This document shows positions 47,678-61,797 of a stretch of DNA of 64,000 bases, piece after piece. The position numbers and the translations under genes were made by a program. Position 1 is the first letter of the stretch; each line of letters starts with the position of its first letter. Source of the DNA: Hydractinia symbiolongicarpus (lineage: Eukaryota > Cnidaria > Hydrozoa > Anthoathecata > Hydractiniidae); contig NC_079882.1 of assembly GCF_029227915.1 (NCBI RefSeq), positions 4,278,001-4,342,000 of the forward strand. The letters are read 5' to 3'. Under the pieces are notes generated by a model. It did not search any database. It saw nothing but the letters and a program-made list of their open reading frames with translations, and had not been told where the DNA came from.

Positions 47678-49573
47678 GGCGAAGCACTATTCACTCATTA
47701 TATCATTGCAAGATATTTTGATATATCTAAGCAAGAAATGAAAGAATTATCTGTGTGTTGAGAAAGCCAGCAAGAATATTAAAAGACAAATAAGTCCTTT
47801 AAACTGACATATATATTACAATGTTTTTTTCCTTGCAACATTATGTACATCCAACAAAACGATTATGTTTACATATACAATGTGAAAATGAAATATTTGA
47901 TGAATCTTATATGCATGTAAATATCCCTAGACAGTTAAAAAAATATTGGATGTTTATTTTTAGAAGCTATAATCGTATGGCAGAAAAAAACATCAAAAAT
48001 TACAACAAAACTTCAACATTGGCCTGTTTACCGTCAAGGATATAGATCACTCAAATTTACATTATGAAAAACACATCAGGAACTTCATCATAAAAACGCA
48101 AAATACTACTTTAAAAACACAACGGAGGAGTTTTAATTAGAACAATTTTGTCACTCTCCATCTTGGTTATTATTTTTATTTAGTTTATATTTTATTCAGA
48201 AGATGCAGATGTTTTGGTGAGATTAAACTTTAACGACAACACAATAACATTTGGGAATAAAAAATACAATTAAATTTCTTCTGTAAACAAAACATGAACA
48301 CAGTCAGTAGAGACCACTAAACGAATATCTCCTGACAATTTTCAAATAAATTCTGCTTCTTTTCTGTGTTAAAACACACAAAAAAAGGATTACGTTGTAA
48401 CTTGCAAAAAAACATCATATACACCTGTTTACGTAACTTTTCACCAGCATGTTCCACAAGCCTTCATAAACTTATATCTTGCAGTTAAACTTTACAAAAC
48501 AACCGTTTAAATTTGATTTCGTTTCTATGTAAACGGAACACAAGATGATTATTATCTTGCGCTATTGAAATCTCCTCTATGATGTTTCTTTTACGTAATT
48601 GATTGACATCTATTTAACGAAAGTTCGTGGTTATGTTGAAAACATTAAGATGTGTATGGACAAAAAATTTGGCATAATTTCGATAATTAAAAACCGAAAG
48701 CGGAATTTGTTGTTAAGGAGTTATTCTATATCAAAAAATAACAGAAAGAGCTGACTCAGTGAACGTTTTGACTTTTTGCCATTTTTTAAAGGAAATATCT
48801 CGCCGACGGCAAACTGCAAAATAAAAGAACCATGAAAAAAATTACAAAACACCTTACTGTCAAATGATTGGGTTAGTTTTTCGTAAATTTCATCACATAA
48901 ATGCTGACATTAGCATAAAAATGTCAAATTTTGTCATAAGGTCTATATCTCAACAAAGTGACAATGAAATCAAAAATACCTTGTGACACGTGCTTCTTTA
49001 TTAGAGTGACCAAGAACTTCACTTGTAAAAAGGAGAGTACATGAGGTTGATTTTGTATTTAAAATACACAAAATTGGACTAAATTAGACTTGTGAGTACC
49101 CACCCATAAGATATTCCATCTTTTGTTGTATATCACGTAAATAATGTTACGAAGCATTTTGCTAATTACTGAATAATTAAGCTTAATCACTTCTACTTTA
49201 CCTCAGACGTAAGAAATTTTTGGTCAAACAACCCTTGGGTATCAATTATTTTGCATATATTTAGTTCAATTTATTGTTTTAATGTTTCGTAATAACTAAT
49301 ATAATTATAATTTCTCTAAATTATTGGTTGCAGATCCTGAGAAACAAAATATCACATTTCTTGGTGGTGTTAAAAACAAAAAATATATAAAAGTCTTCCC
49401 CCTTATGTCCTTATGCTTTATTATATGCGTGTGAATTAGAAAATATAAAAAAAAACTAAAAACAAAAGAATTGAAAAGATTTAAAAATAATAATCTTAGC
49501 AAAAAAATAAACTATTTTTGAAAAGTTTTTATATAATGTTTAGCAGTAAATGTCCCTATAGCACTTTCAAGTT
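47678..49573. other. Spacer with no gene seen
   Basis: The 5' end of the 44152-47677 gene and the 3' end of the PhnW-like gene (both minus) bound this stretch. A TTTATT on the plus strand at 49417 could be the poly(A) signal of the PhnW-like gene. Short frames at 47821-48045 and 49305-49502 lack any supporting feature. Confidence 0.45.
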
Positions 49574-51735
49574 CTAGTATTTCACAGGCAGAGCTATGCT
49601 CATATTTTTGCACACTTTCTCAATACACACTAATAAATCTGCGATATTCTGTGGATGTAAATAACCAATTGTACCTATCCGAAAACAATCGGCTTCCGTA
49701 ACTTTGCCAGGATATATGGCCATTCCCATTTCACTCAAGCTGCTGTAAAATGTTTTGAAATCGAAATTCGGATCGGTTGGAAAACGGTATGATGTTATGA
49801 TATATCCAGAGTGATCGTCATTTAAAAATTCTTTAAATCCAAGTTTTTTCATGCCTTCTCTGAGAACACGTCGGTTTTCCTGATATCTGAAATATCGGAG
49901 AAAGGAACATTAAAATGCATAACAAAACTGTCTATTAACCGATGCTAGTTAGTTAGGAATGACTTCCACTTCTGAACATTTAGACCTTTTTTCTCCTACT
50001 CCCGGGCATACACAACGAAATCAAAAATGTAATATATTTATGTGTTTTCAATCCGTGAAATCTCACAAGTACTCACACATACACTTTAAAACATATGATA
50101 AACCAGTCTAACATACTTCATGTCCTCAAAAAAGTTTTTTTACAGCTCTATTTAAACATTAAAGGCCTTCGCCCTTCCCTCCCTTCAATCGTCACCTAAC
50201 GACCTTTTTGAATGGTAAATCAACACAACGTGATAACTCTGTTCAAAATTTTTTCTTGTTTATTTCAATAGTAAACAACATTTCTTACACGAAGACACAC
50301 TGACAATCATTAAAAAGCAGTTCAATACGGAGATTTCCAACAATTTATAGCACACACTTCACGTTGGCAAATATTGAAAGGTGAACCTTGATATGATCTT
50401 TCAAAACATATAAAATTTCTCGCTCTTTTCAGGCAATATTAAATTTTGACCATTTTGCTAAAATTTCTGACAAGAGATCAGGATGTTGCTATGTAAGTGT
50501 ATCACTTCATTAAAACGTAGATAAACGGACATACCTTCTACCTCTTCCTTCAATACCTCCTTCTACTTCTAAGCACTCCAATGCTTTTTTAAAAGCAAGT
50601 ATGGAATGGATTGGGGGTGTGAATCGAAACTGACCATTAGCTTCCAAACCTTTGTATTGTTCGTACAGATCTAAGCTTAAACTTCGACATCTACCTTCGC
50701 ATTCTAATAAACTACTCTTTCGTGCAATTACAACACCGAACCCAGGCGTTCCTTCAATGCATTTATTTGCTGACGTAACCAGAAAGTCAATGTTTTTCAT
50801 GTCAACTGGCACAGCACCAAAACTGCTCATAGCATCGACGAAGAATGTAGCTTGTGGGGCGTACTTTCGAACGATCACGCCCACCTCGTGTATAGGGTGG
50901 ATCACGCCAGAGCTTGTCTCACAGTGAACCACAGCGACGTTTGTGATACTTGGATCAGCTTTAAGAGCATCTTCAATGGCTTTTACGTCAATAAATTTAT
51001 CTTCATCATTTTTGACAACAACCTGTAAAATCAAGCACAATCAAGAAACGAGAAACTTATCAGTGTCAGAAGTCTTGAAAGAATTTTTGATACAACAATA
51101 AAAAAAGCCGCAAACATTAACCAGCACATATTTGACAGTCATTGCTAAATACAATATTTTCACGTTCAAGCAAAACTCCAGCAGGGAAAAAAAATCAATG
51201 TTCATACTGTTTCTATGTTCGAATATTGGGCAATTTCAACCATTCTCTTTCCATACGAGCCAGTGTATGCGACAAGCAACTTTCCATTTTCTTTAGGCAC
51301 CATCGTCATAATAACAGCTTCGATAGCAAACGTCCCACTCCCTTGCATTGGAACCATCGTAAACTCTTCCCTTGAAATACAGGCTATGTCTAAAATTTTG
51401 GTACGAATTTCTTTTATCGTTGCCATGAACTCGAAATCCCTCGAACCCAGATCTCTAATCATTGCTAACTTTGTTTCATGGTTAATACCGAGAGGACCAG
51501 GTGTGAAAAGAATTTTGTCTAAAATACGGGAAAAATATATAAAATAAACGAAAATCTATTTTCATGTTTTATCTCTGTTCATAACGCTCATACCTTTTTT
51601 TGGAAGATCATTGGTTTGTGCAACTCTTTCCGACATTCCAGCGGTGGTCATGCTTCTTAGATTCAATAGCTTTCTTGGTCTCACAACTGCACGACAAATT
51701 CTCGATGATATTCTGGAAAGTGCACTAGGGTTCAT
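49574..51735 (-). CDS. 2-aminoethylphosphonate-pyruvate transaminase-like, 417 aa
   Basis: A PLP-dependent class V aminotransferase. The family member it most resembles, PhnW, converts 2-aminoethylphosphonate and pyruvate to phosphonoacetaldehyde and alanine, the first step of phosphonate breakdown. Exons: 51735-51594, 51518-51208, 51022-50535, 49886-49574, all GT-AG and in phase. Motifs: ILFTPGPLG near residue 50, MVPMQGSGTFAIEAV near 97, VVHCETSSGVIHPI near 182, FVDAMSSFG with the cofactor Asp at about 214, and SANKCIEGTPGF with the PLP-binding Lys at about 238. The ANKCI(Q/E)G(V/T)PGF and RCRSLSLDLY segments favour PhnW over alanine-glyoxylate aminotransferase. About 33 N-terminal residues are Arg/Ser-rich with no acidic residue, a likely mitochondrial presequence. 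Substrate choice remains an inference from similarity. Confidence 0.9.
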
Positions 51736-53078
51736 AACTTTGACCTTAAGATATAAAATAAAATGAAAGCACGTTTACTGTAACGTTTTTAGGTTTTATG
51801 ATATAAACTTCTAGAACAGAAAATTTTTATAGTTTACCTAATTATTTTTTAATTTTTAATACTTAGTAGTTAGCAGAAGATGACAGTAGCTCAATAAAAT
51901 CTGTACCTACAAGCATAAACACATTTTTGGAAAAAATAACCCTATGGATGCAGATACAACAAAAGCAAACATCTTAAAAGATAAGACAGAACAAGACCTG
52001 GAAAAAATATAAATAACCACTTTTTCACACAACTCAACACAAACAATATATTAAATTAGTAAAAAGCATTATTTTGAACCTTTTTTTTTCTTAACCAAAC
52101 TACAAGAGATATATAGCCATCATAAATAAATATAAAACTAAAATATCTTGTGCACTGGCCAGTTTTACTTCGTACTCAACGTTTGTAATTTTTACAATGC
52201 CACATTAAAAGTGGCCGCAAAGTGAGGTTGGAATATTACAAACAAAACAGCCGTCGTCGTATGTTTACCAATGAGAGATTGGAACATAAAATTGACCACC
52301 ATGGTACACATTGTTAAAAAAACTGACAAATCTTTTTAACATTTTTTAACTTTTTTAAAAATATATTCACTTAAACAGTAAACATATATTAGGCTACTGA
52401 GGTGTTAAATTTTATATAGGTAGGAAGATGCTATCAAATTTTGGAGAAAGGTTTTTATACACATGCTCATGTTCTTACACATGTTCACATATGAACAACA
52501 CGGAAGTAGAGGAGGAAGGCATATTGGGAAAAAGCTCTCAAAAAAGAGAGGGCATTTATTAAAATTGACCGCACATAGCACACTTTCTTAATTTAAAGAA
52601 TATTATTAATAATAGAATAAAACTTTTAATTTCGTGTAATAAGCCTATAATTTTTTAAGTTGAGGAGCTAGATCAGGAAATTAAATTATGAAATCATCTA
52701 CCATAAAAATACATAAAAATAACAAAAAATATAAATAAATCAAAAATTATGCATTTTGTTGAAATGGATAGACTAGGTAAGGGGGAAAAACAAAACCGTG
52801 TATCTTAATTCTTACCCTCACAATAGATACAGTCACAATAGATAAATAGGTAGTTTTACTGTTGTTATGCAATTTGAAAGTAAAGCACAAAAATCATCAT
52901 TCAGTAAAAACTTGAAAATTAAATGAAATATTTTTTTTCTTTTAAGGGAATAATAAAATGATTGAAAAAAATATGAGAAAACACAGTAAAAAAAATATAC
53001 AACAGCATATTCACAGTAACAGAACAAAACATTTCAACATGCAAGCAATATAACACAGACAATGTGAGAGACACATTA
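51736..53078. other. Spacer between PhnW-like and ABCB6-like genes
   Basis: Both flanking genes read leftwards, so this holds the PhnW-like promoter and the ABCB6-like 3' UTR. It is AT-rich with many A and T runs. I see no clear TATA box or further gene. Confidence 0.45.
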
Positions 53079-56000
53079 CTAGTCATCTTTTTTATCAGAA
53101 GGACTTGCAGCTTCTTCTGTTGCTTCGTCCTGTTGTTGTTGATTCCACATAACAGCATACAATCCATTTTTTTCCAACAACTCATGATGTCTATAGTAAA
53201 ACAAGAGACAAAATTATTGTTTTTTTACAAAATCCTTTATGATACTTCTAAAAATAGCGTTAGTTTAAAAAGTATATGCGATATTAGTCACAATATTTTG
53301 TACAAGTATAAACATACCTTCCACGTTCAACAATAACACCATCTTTTAAAACAAGGATTTGATCGGCGCCAATAATAGTTGAAAGCCTAAAGATGAAAAA
53401 TGATTTAGATTTTGAATGTATCTACAATCCTATACAAATAGTTATTTCTATTTCTTCTTCTTTTCTATAACTAGTATTGACGTTAAAATAAACAATTTAC
53501 AGCATTTTGATATTTCTTTCATATGATGGAAAAATATGATGTCTTAAAAAATTGGTTGTAACAGTACCATTATTTGTTGCAAATTGCACATATCTTATCC
53601 ACTGTTACGAATATAAAGGCTTTGCAATGCTTAAAGTTCTTGCAGTGACTGTTTGAATTACCTGTGTGCCACAACAATTGTGGTCTTGTTGGCGCAAACT
53701 CTATTTAAAGAGGCTTGAATGTTTCTTTCCGTTTGTGTGTCCAAAGCAGATGTTGCCTGAAGAAAAAGTATTGCTTACTCGAAGATAGCACTGCCTTGTA
53801 AAAGCTTACAAAAACTGTTGAATCGAAATCGATTCTATATAATGACACATTCGTTGCACTACCATACTGATTTATTAAATGAGCAATAAGAAAGTAAAAT
53901 ACCTACCTCATCCAGGAGTACAATTTCTGGTGCCTTAAGTAACGTCCTGGCTATAGCTACTCTTTGTTTCTCTCCACCACTGAGCTTCAATCCACGCTCT
54001 CCAACTACTGTTTCATATGCTAAATATGAACATGGAGTCATTAGTCAGTTTGTAAATAAAACACAAAACAGTAGCTAACAGTCATAACACACCTTCCGGA
54101 AAACCTGTTATCTTAACATGAATATCAGCAGCTGCTGCTGCATCTGAGACTTCTGAATCATCTGAACCGACTCGCCCATATGCTATGTTGTATTTGATAG
54201 TGTCGTTAAATAAGACTGTGTCCTGTGGTACCACTCCAATAATTTGACGGAGTGACTTTTGGGTTACCTGAGAAAACAAGTTTCATGCAGCTTTTAGTAT
54301 ATGCTTAATCGACCACATATAACTGTTATTTTTTGTTTATTGGACATCCTATCTTTACAAATCATACATCTTTTAAATTGGAAAATTTCTGTTAGCTAAC
54401 AAATACTCATTATGATTCTCAAAGATAAATTTAACTTGTATGATAGCCTAACTTGAGTAAAACATATTTCAGGAAATGAAAGAAATGCTATCTACAGATC
54501 CATTACAGAAATAAAAATTTTTCTTGTAAACAGCTGTTGATTTTAATACAAAGTTGTTAACTGAAAAGCACTATATTATCTTCCAGTCGTTATTTTAATT
54601 CCTTTCAAAAAGTATCTTCAAATTCACTTCTTTTCATTATTTAAAATTACCTGTCTGATATCTTGGCCATCAATCAAAACAGTACCTGAGTGGACATCAT
54701 AAAATCGAAATAACAATCTTATAATTGTAGACTTTCCACTGCCAGATGGTCCAACCTAAAGTCAAATGGAAGCTATATTCATTAATTTATGCAATCGCTT
54801 GAAATGAAATGGCTTACTTTTAAAGTTTGCTGCTTTTAATCAGAAGAAAAGCTATCAGCACTAAAGATTTCTTGATGGCCAGCCTTGTGTCCACTTTTAT
54901 CATGGAAGAGTGTGGGTTTAATCCCTGCCCAAGTAATGGCCGAGACTACAGTGAAGCAATCCTTTCTGCTTAGTGTTTACCATGAAAATGGAACCAACTT
55001 CTTAGATGGTTGGCTAATTGAGCAATTGATGTACTTGTTTAGCTTCTGTTGTCCAAATGGGACTTTAAAATACACAAAAGCCCCTTTATAGGACCCTTAT
55101 TTATAAGAGCACAATATAAACTAAAGTTGAATATCCCTCGTAAACAATCATCACAAATATTTAGATCTTATTTTTAAAGGGATTTAAAACCGACTGAATT
55201 TAACACAAATTTATCCTATTGATACAGTGATAAACTTTCTCGATTTAGTTGACTAGCACCAAGTGTCCCCTAAAAGGGTTTTAACAAAATACATAATCTT
55301 AATAAAGAAACAAAAACACATACCAATGCAACAGTTTGTCCTGGCAAAACTGAAAACGAAATGCCTTTTAAAATGGGTTTCCTACAAAATAAAATATTAT
55401 CATTGCAGCCCAAAAAGTTTACCAGTGTAAAAACAAAAACAACTCCCTCAAAACTTCGTCATAAAATAGCTAATTACATACCTCTCATCATAATAAAATT
55501 CTACATTTTTGAACTCAACCAAGCCATGATTTAATCGTATCACAGGTGCTTCATCTGCATCAATAACCTGCAGGAAGAATCAAAAAAGTATTAACATAAT
55601 TCACAACACAGAATACACTGTGTTATAGATAAATCAAACAATGTACCTCAACTTTTTCACTCAGCAAATCAAACATATTTTCCATATCAATAAAAGCAGC
55701 TTGAATTAATCTAAAAAGTACACCTTCTTATAGTTTAAAAGGAAAGTTGTGAAACTTTGAAAATTTTTGAAGCCGACTATGACAATCCGAAGATAAGGAA
55801 ATTTAGCAAAACTTAATGGAGATTTTGAAGTTAAATAAACAGCATCAAAAACTTTATTGTTTAAAAAGATATTAACACCTAGGCACAATCCAGTAAATGT
55901 CAATCACCAAATGGCATTTTTGGACATTTCCAAGATAATGAAATGAGACATAAGATTTTCTCGCAATGAGTTTTTAAACTGTAATGAAATTTGGAGTTTT

Positions 56001-59000
56001 TTATATCAAGGTTGTGCGTTATAACTTAGTACACCTGTGCACTAACTTTTAGAATATGCTCAATAGTTTATACACGTGCAATAGTTAATTAAATGGTGTC
56101 TACATATTTTGAGGGTGAATTCAACACCAAATGAATGTCATTTTACCCGGAATCATGTAAACAATTATATATAAAGACAAGACAAAGGAGAAGAAATGAA
56201 AAGTTGCCTAATTTTAGAGAAAAACGCACTTTAGAAGGAGGGAGGGGGGAGAGCAACACAATGAAGATTTTCTTAATTTGTAAGGTGCAATTTACACACT
56301 TGAATTTCACAAAATTAATTCGATAATAAACAATAACAAACAAAATTTTCTGTGCTAAATTTTTACTTTCTGAAATATTATTCTAAAGAAATAAAGAAAT
56401 AATAACTATTGTTGACTTCCTTTGTCATGAAGGCATTTGTCACATCATGAACGCATCCTAATTTCTTAAATTCGAAATAATGTAGTACCTGTAGTATGTA
56501 CCAAAGAAATTCAAGGGTGTGTAAAGCTGTCTCACATAGGTGATAAATAATACAAAATCACCAACCTAAATGAACATGTTTTTTTTGTATTATTGTGGAA
56601 CATTAGTACTATAACTACAATCTATATTATAATAGCTGTATACGTCTGACTGTCCGTCTGTCTGTCACGCAAAATGGTAGCTTAGCTGCGCAAATAGCGA
56701 GACACACGCAATGCGGTATAAAAAGGACGGAGCGAACCTGTGGATTTTTCCATGGGCTAACGACTAGTGCAACAAAATGTTTGAGCTGATAAGATTTAGT
56801 AACGTAACCACAGCTGGGCTATTCGGTGATAGGAAAGCCTGAGGAATACGAAAAGCTTTTAGGGATAGAAAAAAGCTAGACTTCCAGCAGACATTTTCTG
56901 CATATCGACAAATAACCATATAAATGAAAAACATGTAAGGCATCTTAAACATGTGAGGACAAAAAGAGTTTATAAAAATAAATAAGCTTACTGTAAGCTT
57001 TCCCTCAACCACAAGTTTTCCACAATACAACATACCAGCCAACAATCCTCCTGTAATTATTACACTTTGTGAAATGTTTAAAACATTTAAAGTGACCAAA
57101 GACATCCACTGAGCAGACTGTAAAAAAGAAAACAAATATAATACAACATATAAAAAATAATAAAAAACACACTAAATGTTGCCTCTAATACAAAAGTGAC
57201 ACAACTGCTCTGAAATTTGCAGCCATGATAGCTATAGCCTAGAAAATTTTTAGTCTCTATGTTTTGCAGTTGAACATAAATTTTAAAGGTATTTGAGGGT
57301 TTTTTTTTTTTTTGGGGGGGGGGGGGTATAAAAAATCTTTTATACATAGTAATAAATTGTATATTCCTTTTTGAATATTTTAAATATTTGATTTTGAAGA
57401 AAACCATTTAATTAACCTACCTACTAAATTTTTAAGGTAATTAAGATTGTAGTTATAAATATTTACAACCGAATAAAATGTTGAGGTGATTTCAAAAAAA
57501 TAAAAGTTTGTGGCAATAAATTTTGTAAGGTTGGAATAAATTTTGCAGGGTGAGACAGGTGTTAAAACAAAAGTTTTATTTGAATAACTTTTGATTAAAA
57601 AACGCAACACTAGCAGTTACGTAATTTAAGATTTTCTAAACAGTGATTTACTTTCACAGAAAACAAATTAATTTTTTGATTTTGGTGGATTTTATTAAAA
57701 TCTATGAAATCCATGAAGTTAGAGCTTTGTTTAAACTTTATATAATAATTTACTTGTTAAGTTTCACTTACAAAGTGGAATTACTATTTTATAGGGAACA
57801 AAGCTAATTTATATAGAATTCAAAAATTATGTGCTATTTATTAAATTAAATATTACTCTAAATAAGTTAATCTAGTACTTGCCTGGTAATTCATTATCTT
57901 GTCTTGATATCTTGTTACTTCGAAACTTTCATTGTTATAATATTTTACCTGTATAACATCATAGGTAGTAAGGTAACACAAACTGGTCTTAAACTTTTGT
58001 GGAATAGTGTTTTGAATTGTGCTGAATAATTACTCCTGTTGGATAGATATTTAAACGCTGAATTATGAGACTTTTTTAATCAGCCAAATTATTCAAAAGT
58101 TCAAAAGCTTATAATTTGACTGATTATTGCCTGTATTTAAAATGAATATAATTAAACAAAGATCAAAGTACGCAAAAATTTTCACACACATCAGATAAAG
58201 AAGGCATCTTCAATTACAGTCGCCACCACACAACACTAATAAAATAAATACCCTGTTTAAGACACCTGACATATTTTGAGATGAGTTGTTTATTTTTTTT
58301 TCACATAAGTTAAAAACTACGAAGCTCACTGTTTCAAAGTTAAGCAAGGAATCCACAGCAGCAGCCTTTGTAATATTTTCTTTTTCATTCATTTCTCGCC
58401 GAAACTTCGTTCTCCATTCAGTTACAATAACGGTTGCCGCTAAAAAAGAGTTAAGTTATTTCAGTGTACACATTTCAAAATACATAAGCACGGATTACAA
58501 CTTGTCAAAAAATGATTTTACTGATTAATATCTCAATAATATATCTATATTGTTTTCTCAAACTTGTATCTTCATAGAACTTACCGATGTAGAACGACAT
58601 AGTAAGAAATACTATCAATGCAAACCAGCCATTGAATGCTGCACCAAAGAAAACAAGTGCAACCAAAATATCAACAATTGTTGGGACAATTTGAAATAAG
58701 ATATAGCTAAAGAAATACAACAACAATGATTTAAAAATAATTATAGCTTCAGTAAATGTGCAAGTTAGTTATTGGACAATGGACAAATAACAAGAACAGT
58801 TTTACAACATGTCCAATTTTATTGACAATCTTTTTAAGTCATATCGCAGCCTCGACAACTGCAACCTACAAAGTTTCTTTAGCTCTGATTACAGTGTGCT
58901 GAATTTACTTAAAAACTTTTCAATAAATTCACTTTATACAACTGTTGATGGATTTTTAACTATTAAAGGCAGTTTTGAAAAAAAGAATCAGTATATACTG

Positions 59001-61680
59001 TGGAAAACAAGAATAAAAAAGAAAGTATAAACAATGGTTAAAAAATGCTGTTACTACTGTATATTCCACTTAAACTTTACCCAAAATTGATGGGAGAAAA
59101 AACAAAATTGTAAAATGTCTATATGAAAGAAAAAACAAAGCACTGTACAGACCTTAATAAACTTTCAATACTAGTGGAACCTCTATCCACCATTCGAATG
59201 ACTTCACCAGTTTTTCTTTGCAAATGCCATCTTAGTGATAAGTGATGTAAATGTTCAAACAGTTCAGTTTGAACAGAGCGACTAGTGTACTGCTGAACTT
59301 TAATCCAAATGTATGACCTTAAATTTCCAAGTAATCCAGAAGCACCTATACATAAAAAGTATTACAATAAATGTAATTTTTAGCCATAAATATTTCTCTG
59401 GAACACAAGTGGTATATATGGCAGTTAATTAAACCCACTTGACAGGTAATAAAATAAAGTATATGTTTTGAGTTACTTCAGGACATAATGTTTTAACACT
59501 TTCTTATAAAATAAAATAAAAAAACATACCGATACCACCACCTCCTTGCAGGAAAGTTAGCAACATATATATCAAGATAAGATACCAAGGATCAGATGTA
59601 TTTTTCTTGTCAGTCAAATAATTTACTAGTGATTAGATGGAGGCAATTTAACAAGTGCATATGTACATATTCAAGAAAATAGTAATAATGTTCACCTCTT
59701 ACATTTGTACACAAATTTGATGGGAAATTTTATTGCCAAAATATTTGTAAATTTAAACCAAATTCAAATACACAAAAGAATATTAACCTTTAAGTACGAA
59801 CATGAGTTTTTTTGAGAGTTACTTACCAATTTTTTTGTTTTGAATTGGCACGAACACATTTACAACACGTGCAGCAACAAGCAAACAAACAGCCATCACA
59901 ACTCTTAAGCGTAGCCAACTAAATACAAAATCAATCTGTTTTAAATATATTTCCCTCATAACTGTTGATGTTGAGAACCACAACTATGCTACTGTGTTCA
60001 TAGTTGTATTCTGGAGTGCAAAATACAGATATTTGTGTACAAGTCACCTCTACCTAACAACTTGAACATCATCTATATGCATCGTATAAAATAATTACTG
60101 TATTTTTGTATTCTTTCTAATTTCCTAAAATAATTGCAATTGAAGTATCTCAAATGAAGTCTAAATATCACCATATTTTGTTTCAATTTTGGAAAGAAAC
60201 ATTGGTACAAACCAAATCATATATGTATTTCCCTACAAAACTGTTAAAGCACTAAGACATGTAATAGTGATGTTGTACAACACATTGACTTTGGCAGTGG
60301 CTACTACAAAATTCCAACAATTGTGTCTTAAAAAAGACAAAGCCTGACATTTAAAGAAAGCATTACGTAAAATCTTCATTGTTCAAAGTTTTTTTTACAG
60401 ATAGATATTTTTCTCTAAATAAGTGAGTTATGACATAGCAAATTTCGTTTTTTAAACATTGCTAATTGTTGTAAGATTTTTAGGATAATTATTATTTAGA
60501 TTAGCATAAAGTCAATAAACATGCCAACATAGCTCCCTAGGAATAGTAAACTGATAAACTTTGTACAATCCTGTTTTTGCAAATAAAATTCATTTTTTAA
60601 AAATTATATCTAAGTAAAATGCAGAACATACTTATCACGAGGCCATATAAATGGCCAGAGTTGTTTGCTCTTTTCCCACAAAGCAGCAAAGGGTGATTTT
60701 TGTGTTGGATCTACCTGTTTCTTCTCCTAAAGAAATTAAGCGCAAATAGAGCTTACTTTTAATAAAATGAAGTTTCACATGTTAGGACACAATCTTTTGT
60801 ACAGGAGAAAAATATTGATATGTGCAAATTCTTGACCTTCTTATTAAATTATACAGACATATTTGAACTTTTTCCTGGTAACTCTTCACAATAACACCTA
60901 AATGTTAACCCTTCTCTACATATGTGTAACATTGCATATATTTACCTTTTTTATCTTGTATAAACCAGGTCCATGAAGTCCAAGTATAAAGAGTATTATC
61001 GTCACAGATAATCGTAAACAAAACATTATAAAGTTTAGTAAATCGGTATCAGTCTTGTGTTCTCTCAAATACCACTGCATACTGTTCCACGAAACAAACA
61101 CTAACACCTCAAACAATAATGCCAAAAACCAGAATGAAATCAATGGGATTGAATGGTGTTTTGCTTTGATCACATAATAACGAAAGCGCTCACATTTTAA
61201 AGCCTTTAATGCAAAAAACCAAGCCATTACTTCTAACCCACCTGAAAGCAAATCCACACCAGAGGTGCAATTTTTGCATAAAATTACTTTTGCCAGGAGA
61301 TGCACAAGTGGGAGAACAAATTGTATCCCATGCAAAAACATCTGCACAGCATACAGAAATGGCAGTGGAAGTTCTGGAAATGAAAAATCCTTAAAGAACT
61401 TTTTTTTGCATTCTTTTACATCTTCCATATCAATGCTTTGATGCATATCATCTACAGGTTCAGCATTTTGAATTAATCCAACTTGGTCTTCTTCTTGTTT
61501 CTTGTCTTTGTGTTTACGTCTGTTGCGTTTACAATGATGTACACGATGTTCGTTATATAACCACTTACAAAATGGAATAAGGAATAAAACAATGGGCTTT
61601 ACGGTGTCATAAATGCAAGGAGACAAACCATCACTCCAGATTGGTAGAAACGTTGCGTTTGAGTGGCAATATTCAATCAT
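53079..61680 (-). CDS. ABCB6-type half ABC transporter, 19 exons, about 865 aa
   Basis: A half transporter (extra N-terminal membrane domain, ABC membrane domain, ATPase) that dimerises; ABCB6/HMT1 proteins act in mitochondrial, endolysosomal or plasma membranes, with porphyrin or metal-conjugate transport proposed. Exon 1 (61680-60946) encodes the ABCB6-specific N-terminal domain with several membrane helices, a conserved SDGLSPC near residue 17 and an internal Lys/Glu-rich loop. The core follows: WPFIWPRD, the RALNV-like ARVVNVFVP helix, RRTGE-like [29 protein letters not shown]. ATPase: Walker [10 protein letters not shown] (exon about 54756-54648), Q-loop [10 protein letters not shown], signature [13 protein letters not shown], Walker B IVLLDEATSALD across two exons, switch His in VVAHRLST. 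It ends at 53079 after a Glu/Asp-rich tail. I chose Met at 61680 because family alignment starts there; the upstream Met at 61752 is preceded by an acceptor-like ttttag at 61724. Intron 8 has a GC donor. Confidence 0.92.
54860..55110 (+). repeat. SINE-like repeat in an ABCB6-like intron
   Basis: A B-box-like tract (gtgtgggtttaatccctgcc) is followed by non-tRNA body and a tail (gactttaaaatacacaaaag, cccctttataggaccctta). This arrangement suits a tRNA-derived SINE. The A box is degenerate and I see no target duplication, so the limits are approximate. Confidence 0.4.
56621..56767 (+). mobile_element. Helitron-like non-autonomous element, 147 bp
   Basis: Begins TCTATATTATAATAGCTG after an A. 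Near its right end is a hairpin (TGGATTTTTCCA) followed by gggctaacga and CTAG, then T. It has no terminal inverted repeats and no target duplication. Ends agree with the copies at 17276 and 61798. It carries a ctgtccgtctgtctgtcacg tract. It lies in the ABCB6-like intron between exons 9 and 10. Confidence 0.65.
57300..57326. repeat. T/G homopolymer tract
   Basis: About 15 T followed by about 11 G in an ABCB6-like intron. Such tracts are prone to length variation and sequencing error. Confidence 0.8.
57881..57882 (-). other. GC splice donor of ABCB6-like intron 8
   Basis: Exon 8 (57948-57883) ends ATTACCAG followed by gcaagt on the minus strand. Joining it to the acceptor at 57120 (ttttttacag) restores the family sequence without gap. 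The exon side matches the strong CAG|GCAAGT consensus of GC-AG introns. Confidence 0.8.
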
Positions 61681-61797
61681 GTCCTTGATGTTTAATGCTG
61701 CCAATAAAATTACTAAGAATTCACTAAAATAAACTGATTTACAAATATACATTATATATATATCTTATTAACCAAGAAAGTTAATCAGTAATTATAA

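Noticed and set aside
50652-50927. Plus-strand frames over the PhnW-like gene
   Set aside because: Antisense shadows of exons with clear aminotransferase motifs.
61209-61394. Plus-strand frame over ABCB6-like exon 1
   Set aside because: Antisense shadow of a membrane-domain exon.
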